A stretch of DNA of 22,505 nt from Candidatus Lithacetigena glycinireducens (GTDB lineage: Bacteria > Coprothermobacterota > HKB111), in assembly GCA_018725485.1 (NCBI GenBank), contig QLUP01000006.1, forward strand, positions 1 through 22,505. The letters run 5' to 3'. Every line of letters starts with the position of its first letter. The first letter of the stretch is position 1. Positions 17,192 to 22,505 of the stretch are shown here, in pieces. The notes under the pieces were generated by a model, which was given only the letters and a program-made list of their open reading frames with translations, ran no database searches and was not told the DNA's origin. Made by a program: the position numbers and the translations under genes.

Positions 17192-17587
17192 TTAGCTCTT
17201 TAGCTTAAAAGCCATGGGTAATAATTCTTTTAAAGAATAAATATTGATACTGTCTCCAGAATCAAGGATAACGATAAAGTCTGGGTTAAACTCCTCCATA
17301 ACCTGCCTGCAAGCTCCGCAGGGGTAAGGGATATCCTCTCCCTGGGCAGATATGGCAATAGCTTCCAGGTCTATATTACCCTGGGACAGGGCATTGAAAA
17401 TGGCATTTCTTTCTGCGCACACTGTCAATCCAAAAGAGGCGTTTTCAACATTAACTCCAATAAATATTTCTCCACTTCTGGTAAGCACCGCTGCACCAAC
17501 CTGATAGTGGGAATAGGGAGCATAAGCATTATGCTTAGCTTTTCTGGCTTTTCCTACCAGGTGGGAATATTTATCATTAATCAGCAT
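17192..17587 (-). CDS. cdd: Cytidine deaminase
   Basis: Cdd hydrolytically deaminates cytidine and deoxycytidine to uridine and deoxyuridine. The 131-residue protein is the short homotetrameric form with both zinc motifs: CAERNAIF (C57, proton-shuttle E59) and PCGACRQV (C90, C93). The N-terminal AYAPYSHYQVGAAV and the NVENAS substrate-binding strand are classic. The start ATG lies 11 bases inside the end of parB. In many Bacillota cdd sits beside era and recO; here recO is three genes downstream, which looks like a rearranged version of that neighbourhood. Confidence 0.97.
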   Translation of the reverse strand: MLINDKYSHLVGKARKAKHNAYAPYSHYQVGAAVLTRSGEIFIGVNVENASFGLTVCAERNAIFNALSQGNIDLEAIAISAQGEDIPYPCGACRQVMEEFNPDFIVILDSGDSINIYSLKELLPMAFKLKS

Positions 17588-18410
17588 TTTTGGAAAATAT
17601 CTCCTTAACTAATTCTAATAATTTTACCCCTGATTTGATTGGGACTTTGATATATAACCCATTGTTCTTAACGATAACCTGAACCTTACATGAAAGTTTT
17701 GATTTAAAGAAGTTTTCCAGGAATATATCTCTACTCTTAGCGTGCTTATTCTCGGTTTTGTTATTATTTCTTATCTCTAACATCTTCAGATAATTTTCGG
17801 TTTCCCTGATACTCATGCCTTTTTCGGCTATTTTTTTTGCCAGGTTTAAGCATAGAGGTTCCGGGAGTGAAGCTAAAATTTTAGCATGACTAAAAGAGAG
17901 TACTCCCTTTTGTATTAAAGATTGAACTTCTTCAGGTAAGCTTAGCATCCTTATAAGGTTGGCGACCTGAGAGCGACTAATTCCAAGTTTATAAGAAGCT
18001 TCTTCCTGAGTTATCTTTTTTATATCAAGTACCTTTTTTAAGGCTTCAGCGATTTCTATAGGTGTCAACTCTTCACGATGGATATTTTCTATTAAAGATA
18101 TTTCCATAACAGCATCGTCGGGAATGTCTCTAACGATTGCTTTTATAGACTTATATCCTGCTTCTCTAGCCGCTTTCAATCTTCTTTCACCAGCAATCAG
18201 TTCGTAACTTTTTCCGATAGACCTTACTACAATGGGTTGTATTAAACCAGTTGATTGAATTGATTGAACCAGTAATTCAAGGGTTTCTGGCTGAATGTTT
18301 TTCCGTGGTTGCCAGGGAGAAGGACGGATATCATCAATAGGAATTTCGGATAATTCATCTTCTACAGAAGGAATCAGAATACTTATACCTCTACCTAACT
18401 TTTTATTCAA
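17577..18410 (-). CDS. parB: Chromosome-partitioning protein ParB (Spo0J-like)
   Basis: ParB is a CTP-dependent DNA clamp that loads at parS sites and, with ParA, segregates chromosome origins. The 277-residue protein begins with KKLGRGISILIP and has the CTPase motifs GERRLKA (74-80) and ENIHREELTPIEIA (108-121). A helix-turn-helix (about 134-153, ITQEEASYKLGISRSQVAN) follows, then a linker and a C-terminal dimerisation domain. The start is a TTG at 18410: GGAGG lies about nine bases upstream, no better in-frame start exists, and it overlaps the parA stop by eight bases. No clear parS sequence was found in the window. Confidence 0.96.
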   Translation of the reverse strand: MNKKLGRGISILIPSVEDELSEIPIDDIRPSPWQPRKNIQPETLELLVQSIQSTGLIQPIVVRSIGKSYELIAGERRLKAAREAGYKSIKAIVRDIPDDAVMEISLIENIHREELTPIEIAEALKKVLDIKKITQEEASYKLGISRSQVANLIRMLSLPEEVQSLIQKGVLSFSHAKILASLPEPLCLNLAKKIAEKGMSIRETENYLKMLEIRNNNKTENKHAKSRDIFLENFFKSKLSCKVQVIVKNNGLYIKVPIKSGVKLLELVKEIFSKNAD

Positions 18411-19158
18411 GGTTTATCACCTCCCGGGCTAACTGCTGGTAAGCTATGGCACCTTTTGACTCAGGAGCATAATAAGCTATTGGTTTACCAAAACTTGGAG
18501 CTTCACTTAATCTTACGCTTCTGGGTATGATACTGCTAAAAACCCTACCGGGAAAATACGATTTAACTTCTTCAGCAACCTGCCGTGATAAAGAGGTTCT
18601 ATGATTATACATCGTTAAAAGAACGCGCCAGATTTCAATTGCAGGGTTAAGGTATTTTTTTATACGTTTAACAGTATTTAGAAGCTGACCAACCCCTTCC
18701 AGAGCATAGTACTCGCACTGAATAGGAACCAGGATTCTGTCACCCGCGACCATGGAGTTGATAGCCAACAAGCTCAGAGAGGGGGGACAATCAATAAAAA
18801 TAAAATCAAAGTTATTTGATTCATCTTTGAGAGGTTCCCTCAACCTTGTTTCCCTGGAAATAAATGAAACTAACTCAAGGTCGGCTGCAACCAGGTCTAT
18901 ATGTGAAGGAACAATTTGCAGATTATCAATATCAGTGTTAATAAGGGTATCTTTTAGAGGAGTTTCGTTAATAATTAAGTCGTAAGTGCTTTTCGCCACC
19001 TTATGCTTGTCTATGCCCAAACCACTGGTTGCGTTTGCCTGGGGATCAGCATCGATAACCAACACCCTTCTTCCTTCACGCGCCAGGTAGGTGCTTAAAT
19101 TAATAACTGTGGTAGTTTTACCCACACCACCTTTTTGATTAGCAACCGATATAATCAC
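18403..19158 (-). CDS. parA: Chromosome-partitioning ATPase ParA (Soj-like)
   Basis: ParA is a Walker-type ATPase that binds the nucleoid nonspecifically and, stimulated by ParB, drives origin segregation; it can also modulate DnaA. The 251-residue protein has the deviant Walker A KGGVGKTT at 9-16, with the signature K9 as well as K14. The A-prime region DADPQANATSGLG and the Walker B FIFIDCPPSLS follow. There is no N-terminal DNA-binding extension, so it is of the chromosomal/small type. The start is a GTG at 19158 with GGAG 8-12 bases upstream. It is the first gene of the thirteen-gene minus-strand unit. The usual origin neighbours mnmG and rsmG are not adjacent. Confidence 0.97.
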   Translation of the reverse strand: MIISVANQKGGVGKTTTVINLSTYLAREGRRVLVIDADPQANATSGLGIDKHKVAKSTYDLIINETPLKDTLINTDIDNLQIVPSHIDLVAADLELVSFISRETRLREPLKDESNNFDFIFIDCPPSLSLLAINSMVAGDRILVPIQCEYYALEGVGQLLNTVKRIKKYLNPAIEIWRVLLTMYNHRTSLSRQVAEEVKSYFPGRVFSSIIPRSVRLSEAPSFGKPIAYYAPESKGAIAYQQLAREVINLE

Positions 19159-19199
19159 TCAAATATCTCCTTTTTTTGTTTCCTCAAGGAAGCAAGTTT

Positions 19200-19250
19200 A
19201 TGTGAAATCTTATTTATTATAGCAAAAAGTTATTATTTTTCTAAATTATT
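19200..19250 (-). promoter_or_regulatory. Promoter of the parA-to-kce unit (extended -10)
   Basis: On the minus strand, TGC directly followed by TATAAT (complement of 19216-19224) forms a perfect extended -10 element. A weak TTTAGA-like hexamer lies about 18 bases upstream. Transcription would begin near 19205-19210, giving a leader of about 50 bases before the GTG of parA. A short inverted repeat TTCCT-CA-AGGAA (19180-19191) lies in that leader. This is the only good promoter seen for the following 12.5 kb of minus-strand genes. Confidence 0.6.
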
Positions 19251-19268
19251 TCATGGTATAATACATCA
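19230..19268 (+). promoter_or_regulatory. Promoter of the riboswitch-btuFCD transcript (extended -10)
   Basis: TATAAT at 19257-19262 is preceded by TGG, giving a TGN extended -10. The -35 region about 17 bases upstream is only T-rich. The predicted start at about 19268 coincides with the first base of the riboswitch P1 stem, as expected if the transcript begins with the aptamer. The core lies about 35 bases from the divergent parA -10 element, so the two promoters overlap. Confidence 0.65.
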
Positions 19269-19420
19269 AGGTTTTACATTTCAGGGAAGACCGGTAGAAA
19301 GCCGGCGCTGTCCCGCAACTGTAACTGGAGAGTACGAGAGAAGATTGCCACTGGGATATTTTCCTGGGAAGGTTCTCTCAAACTGTGACCCAGAAGCCAG
19401 GAGACCTGAGGTGAAACTTC
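19268..19420 (+). promoter_or_regulatory. Cobalamin riboswitch aptamer
   Basis: This leader RNA domain binds adenosylcobalamin or a related corrinoid and lowers expression of the downstream importer. The conserved blocks occur in the right order: CGCTGTCCCGCAACTGTAAC (19306-19325), GCCACTGGGA (19347-19356), TGGGAAGG (19365-19372) and AAGCCAGGAGACCTG (19394-19408). P1 can be drawn between 19268-19277 and 19411-19419 with one bulged G. The terminal AGCCAGGAGACCTG box is the hallmark of this class. Only the + strand direction matches, pointing to btuF. Confidence 0.96.
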
Positions 19421-19528
19421 ATATCTTTTACCTTCTCGAGGTAGGAAGGAAAGGTTTCTTTGGAATCAAAGAGAATTTCTCTCCACTCCCGAAGCAAGGA
19501 AACACTATTTGTTTAAGGAGGAAGAAAA
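19421..19528 (+). promoter_or_regulatory. Expression platform of the cobalamin riboswitch and btuF ribosome-binding site
   Basis: Between aptamer and start codon lie a copy of the P1 5' strand (AAGGTTTC, 19451-19458), a perfect 6-bp hairpin (TCTTTG-GAAT-CAAAGA, 19457-19472), and a pyrimidine stretch TTTCTCTCC (19476-19484). The pyrimidine stretch can pair with the Shine-Dalgarno region GGAG-GA-AGAAA (19517-19527) with a two-base bulge. No hairpin is followed by a U-run, so control at translation initiation fits better than transcription termination. The AAGGAGG site at 19515-19521 decides the btuF start. Confidence 0.6.
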
Positions 19529-20752
19529 ATGTTAAGTAATGTTATTAAAGCGTTTAAAGCAAGACTTTTTTTAGTTTCACTTCTATCAGTTTCATTGTTA
19601 TTTTCAATTGCCTATGGAAGCACTACGGTGAAGATTATTGATGATATTGGTAGAAGCGTTGAAGTTAAATTACCCGTAAGAAGGGTTATTTCTATTCAAC
19701 CTTCAGCTACAGAAATAATTTTTGCCCTGGGAGCTCAAAAAAAACTTGTAGGTAGAACAGACTTTTGTGATTACCCTGAGGGAGTTAAGTCTATTCCTTC
19801 AATAGGAGGGCTGTCAAATCCAAGTCCTGATAAAATAATTGTTTCCAGACCTCAATTGATACTTACCAGCACCATGTTCCCTAAAGCTATGGCAAAACCA
19901 CTTATGAGAGCTTATCCTGTAATAGTTTTGGAGCCTAAGGATTTAATGGGGGTGTACAATAACATATTAACCCTCGGAAGGATTCTCCAAAAACAGAAAG
20001 AAGCTGAAGATCTTATTGCCTCAATGGATGCTCTAAGAAGACCTATTGAGGCATATTTCCAAAACTATTTAAACAGACCATCCGTTTTGACACTTGTCTG
20101 GCATAACCCCTTGATTACTGTTGGACCAACATCTTTTATAGCTTCCGTGATTGAAATAGGTGGAGGGAGAAATTATATTCAAAAAGATATTGGTGCGTAT
20201 CCGATAATCTCTCCAGAATCGCTCTTGCTTGATGAACCTGACATTATTCTTTATCCTACCAAATCGATGGGTATTGATCCTGCTTTCTTGAATCAACCCC
20301 CCTTTAAGAACCTTAAAGCGGTTAAAACCGGCAGAGTTTTTCCTTTTGACGATGATCTTTTGTTCAGGCCAGGCCCAAGGATTATACAAGGTATGTTGGA
20401 AGTTTCCAAATCTATCGATCCTTCTCTAAAAAAAACTTCTATCTTTGCTCTATCTACGGTTAAAAACACGCTTTTTAAGGACGGCAATATATTTAATTTA
20501 ACAGTGAATATGAAAAACATAAATGGAAGGATTTATGTATCAAAAGAGACAATGGACCTATTAATTAAAAATATTGCGAGAGAAATCAAAGTAAAAGACC
20601 AAAATAGGGGGATAGTCATCTTTAAAGATGGAAAATCATTGGCAATTAATTTAGTTGGTGGACTATTTCCTTTAAGGCACACCCTGGAATCTCTGGGTGG
20701 CAAGATTTACTGGAACAACCAATATAAAGAGGTATATATGTTTTTAAAATGA
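19529..20752 (+). CDS. btuF: Cobalamin ABC transporter substrate-binding protein with C-terminal stalk domain
   Basis: This secreted protein captures corrinoids for the BtuCD permease. Residues 1-30 are a signal peptide ending SIAYGS. There is no lipobox cysteine, unlike most Gram-positive binding proteins, so lipid anchoring is not expected. Residues 33-300 form the BtuF/FepB-type periplasmic binding fold, with RRVISIQPSATEIIFALG at 51-68 and ISPESLLLDEPDIIL at 227-241. Residues about 318-407 resemble a copper amine oxidase N-terminal (stalk) domain: the ending PLRHTLESLGGKIYWNNQYK matches its PLRxxxExLGxxxxWd pattern. That domain is often found on clostridial surface proteins. At 407 residues the protein is much longer than typical BtuF (about 270-300). 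The riboswitch upstream supports corrinoid rather than siderophore transport. The stop overlaps btuC. Confidence 0.9.
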   Translation: MLSNVIKAFKARLFLVSLLSVSLLFSIAYGSTTVKIIDDIGRSVEVKLPVRRVISIQPSATEIIFALGAQKKLVGRTDFCDYPEGVKSIPSIGGLSNPSPDKIIVSRPQLILTSTMFPKAMAKPLMRAYPVIVLEPKDLMGVYNNILTLGRILQKQKEAEDLIASMDALRRPIEAYFQNYLNRPSVLTLVWHNPLITVGPTSFIASVIEIGGGRNYIQKDIGAYPIISPESLLLDEPDIILYPTKSMGIDPAFLNQPPFKNLKAVKTGRVFPFDDDLLFRPGPRIIQGMLEVSKSIDPSLKKTSIFALSTVKNTLFKDGNIFNLTVNMKNINGRIYVSKETMDLLIKNIAREIKVKDQNRGIVIFKDGKSLAINLVGGLFPLRHTLESLGGKIYWNNQYKEVYMFLK

Positions 20753-21735
20753 ATTCAATTGGCAGGTCAAAATTTATCATTGTATCTATTCTTTTTAGTC
20801 TTGCAGGGATAGCTATATTTATTTCTATGCAACTGGGGGCGGTATATATATCGCCCCCCACATTATTTTCTTTTTTGCAGGGAAAGATTTCCGAACCAAA
20901 TATTAATCTACTCGTTAACTTGAGAACAGCCCGGGTCCTATCGGCTTTTTTATCGGGATGCATTTTATCATTATCAGGACTTCTTTATCAGACAGTATTT
21001 CAAAACCCGTTGGTTGACGCTTATGTCTTAGGTGTTGCCTCAGGGGCGGTTTTTGGGGGGATGTTATCTATGAGATTGGGAATTATGAATCCCTGGCCCG
21101 GGGCTTTTGCTGGTGCTGTTATGGCAACCACACTTACCTTAATATTGGGTAAACAAAACGGGGGACTGTCTATCATAAAAACTCTACTTGGTGGAGTGGT
21201 AGTTGGTTCGGTTCTCTCAGCTGCCTCAACCTTTTTGTTGATAACCTGGAAAGGTCCGCTTTATGGTGGTATATTCTGGCATCTTGGCAATTTCGCTAAC
21301 GCCTCTCGGAGAGGATTAATTGAGTTAGGGGTTGTATCTTTTGTTTTTCTCTTGACCTTTATTTTATTCCATAGAAGTTTGGATATCTTACTTCTTGGTG
21401 AGGAAGAAGCGGCAAGTTTGGGTCTAAGAGTGGGTAAGTTCAGGTTGATAGTACTGGTTTTATCAGCCCTTGCTGTTTCTTATATTTCTTCTCGTTTTGG
21501 GCTTTTAGGGTTCGTGGGATTGATAGCCCCTCATGTAGCTCGCTTATTGGTTGGGCCATTACATAACCTTTTACTGCCCACAGCATTTTTGTTTGGGGGG
21601 ATTTTGCTTGTTTCCTCAGAAACAATTGCCAGAAGCGTTTTTGCCCCTGTAGAAATTCCAGTGGGAATTATTACGGTTTTACTTGGAGGTCCCTTCTTTC
21701 TTTACCTTCTGGGAAGAAGGGTTGGTGGAAAATGA
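20749..21735 (+). CDS. btuC: Cobalamin ABC transporter permease (FecCD family)
   Basis: BtuC is the membrane-spanning subunit, working as a dimer, that moves corrinoid across the cytoplasmic membrane. The 328-residue protein is strongly hydrophobic with about ten predicted helices. It carries NLRTARVLSAFLSGCILSLSG near residues 60-80, the QNPLVDAYVLGVASGA motif, and the coupling segment GLLGFVGLIAPHVARLLVG near residues 250-268, all diagnostic of the FecCD/BtuC family. Its ATG overlaps the btuF stop and its TGA overlaps the btuD start (both ATGA), so the three genes are translationally coupled. Substrate is inferred from the riboswitch and gene order. Confidence 0.94.
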   Translation: MNSIGRSKFIIVSILFSLAGIAIFISMQLGAVYISPPTLFSFLQGKISEPNINLLVNLRTARVLSAFLSGCILSLSGLLYQTVFQNPLVDAYVLGVASGAVFGGMLSMRLGIMNPWPGAFAGAVMATTLTLILGKQNGGLSIIKTLLGGVVVGSVLSAASTFLLITWKGPLYGGIFWHLGNFANASRRGLIELGVVSFVFLLTFILFHRSLDILLLGEEEAASLGLRVGKFRLIVLVLSALAVSYISSRFGLLGFVGLIAPHVARLLVGPLHNLLLPTAFLFGGILLVSSETIARSVFAPVEIPVGIITVLLGGPFFLYLLGRRVGGK

Positions 21736-22469
21736 TTAATACTGATCATCTCACCTTTTATTACCAGGGGAATAAGACTGTACTAAAGAATTTAGACTTG
21801 ATTATTGCTGAACAAAAGGGAATCGTGGGAGTTATTGGAGAGAATGGAAGCGGTAAATCAACATTGTTGAAATTATTTGCCCGGATATTAAAACCCATTG
21901 AAGGTAAAATTTATATTGATGGATTTAACTACCTGAAGTTTACTCAGAGAGATTTTTCCAGGTTGGTAAGTTTTTTAGGACCTGGAAACCACCTTGATCT
22001 CGCCATCCCGGTATTAGAACTTATTAAGTTTGGAAGATACACCTATCTGCCATTTCTATCCCCCTTAACTAAAGAAGATCTAAGAATAATTGATTGGGCT
22101 ATAGATATGGTCGATATGAGATTGCATATAAGTAGAAAGCTCACCGAGCTAAGTTCAGGTGAAAAACAGAGAGCCCGTTTGGCAATGTCTCTGGCTCAAA
22201 ATACTAGAATTATTCTTTTGGATGAACCCACAACTTTTCTTGACCCGAGGCACTGGGTAAAAATCATGGAGGTTTTGAAAGAAGTAGCGAAAGAAAAACT
22301 TGTTCTTATTGCTTCTCATGATCTTAATTTTCTTAAGTTATCCGCCAATTATCTTTTTTGTTTAAAGGAAGGACAGGTAATCTACCATGGACTATCGAGG
22401 AACTTTTGGGATTCATCCCACTTTGTTGATGTTTTTGGAGTTGATTCTCAGAAGCTCAAATCAAATTAA
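21732..22469 (+). CDS. btuD: Cobalamin ABC transporter ATP-binding protein
   Basis: BtuD hydrolyses ATP to power the importer. In this 245-residue protein Walker A is GENGSGKS (36-43), the signature is LSSGE (140-144), Walker B is IILLDE (160-165, catalytic E165), the D-loop is TFLD, and the switch histidine is H196 in ASHD. Where homologues have the Q-loop glutamine (as in LLPQHH), the sequence reads FLGPGNHLD at 81-89, with no Gln in place. The reading frame around it is intact and the following ELIKFGRYTYL helix aligns normally. All other catalytic motifs are sound, so the protein is probably active but atypical. It ends the btuFCD operon. Confidence 0.94.
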   Translation: MINTDHLTFYYQGNKTVLKNLDLIIAEQKGIVGVIGENGSGKSTLLKLFARILKPIEGKIYIDGFNYLKFTQRDFSRLVSFLGPGNHLDLAIPVLELIKFGRYTYLPFLSPLTKEDLRIIDWAIDMVDMRLHISRKLTELSSGEKQRARLAMSLAQNTRIILLDEPTTFLDPRHWVKIMEVLKEVAKEKLVLIASHDLNFLKLSANYLFCLKEGQVIYHGLSRNFWDSSHFVDVFGVDSQKLKSN

Positions 22470-22505
22470 ACACCCTTTCAAAATCATTTATAAGGTCATC
22501 AGTAT
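22456..22505 (-). CDS. Possible C-terminal end of a convergent gene (partial, tentative)
   Basis: On the minus strand one frame is open from the right window edge to a TGA at 22456-22458 and would encode TDDLINDFERVFNLI. The composition looks protein-like, and another convergent pair in this window also overlaps tail to tail, but 15 codons cannot establish a gene. No family can be named. If real, it overlaps the end of btuD by 14 bases. Confidence 0.25.
   Translation of the reverse strand, partial: TDDLINDFERVFNLI

Noticed and set aside
19195-19209. Possible parS site (GTTTATGTGAAAT) upstream of parA
   Set aside because: Only the right half resembles GTGAAAC and one base is missing in the left half; consensus parS is a 16-base near-perfect palindrome, so this is too degenerate.
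19135-19539. 134-codon open frame across the riboswitch region
   Set aside because: The stretch is fully explained by the cobalamin riboswitch, promoter and leader; the frame has no coding signature.
1-22505. Frequent CCTGG/CCAGG pentamers across the window
   Set aside because: They seem common by eye but occur mostly within genes and can reflect codon preference; no count against expectation was possible.

Overview
The window is AT-rich, densely packed bacterial DNA with 20 confidently recognised genes, a cobalamin riboswitch, and only two intergenic gaps larger than about 100 bases. The gene set points to a strictly anaerobic, amino-acid-fermenting bacterium, most likely of the Bacillota/Clostridia type. 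The evidence for this is a ferredoxin-linked 2-oxoacid oxidoreductase, a complete lysine 2,3-/5,6-aminomutase route with Kdd and Kce, a YkuK-family protein and a periplasmic/extracellular stalk-type domain. This assignment is inferred from gene content only; no rRNA or tRNA gene is present.

Region 1 (1-2705, + strand): the end of a 2-oxoacid:ferredoxin oxidoreductase operon (beta subunit, truncated by the window edge, and gamma subunit), then a Nudix ADP-sugar pyrophosphatase and a ketopantoate-reductase-like dehydrogenase. Region 2 (2681-6504, - strand): an apparent four-gene unit read as aminotransferase, DtxR/MntR-type metalloregulator, YkuK-type RNase H-fold protein, and archaeal-type ATP-dependent DNA ligase. 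It runs head-on into region 1, and the two last genes overlap by 25 bp.

Region 3 (6641-19158, - strand): thirteen genes with no gap above about 20 bp and many overlaps, read as parA, parB, cdd, tpiA, deoC, recO, glyQ, glyS, kdd, kamA, kamD, kamE, kce. The first eight are housekeeping genes (chromosome partition, deoxynucleoside salvage feeding triose phosphates, recombination repair, glycyl-tRNA synthetase). The last five form the core of lysine fermentation: lysine to beta-lysine (KamA), to 3,5-diaminohexanoate (KamDE, adenosylcobalamin and PLP), to 5-amino-3-oxohexanoate (Kdd), to 3-aminobutyryl-CoA plus acetoacetate (Kce). The catalytic residues known for these enzymes are visible, so the cluster looks functional.

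Region 4 (19159-22469): a 370-base divergent control region carrying back-to-back extended -10 promoters and a canonical cobalamin riboswitch, followed on the + strand by btuF-btuC-btuD, a corrinoid ABC importer. The importer therefore sits next to, and divergent from, the operon encoding the cobalamin-dependent aminomutase that needs its cargo. BtuF has an unusual C-terminal stalk domain and no lipobox, and BtuD appears to lack the Q-loop glutamine.

I see no mobile element, CRISPR array, tRNA or rRNA. I do not see a wholly new system. The most interesting points are the fusion of lysine fermentation to a housekeeping operon, the B12 supply/demand arrangement, the visible switching elements of the riboswitch, and the odd importer proteins.
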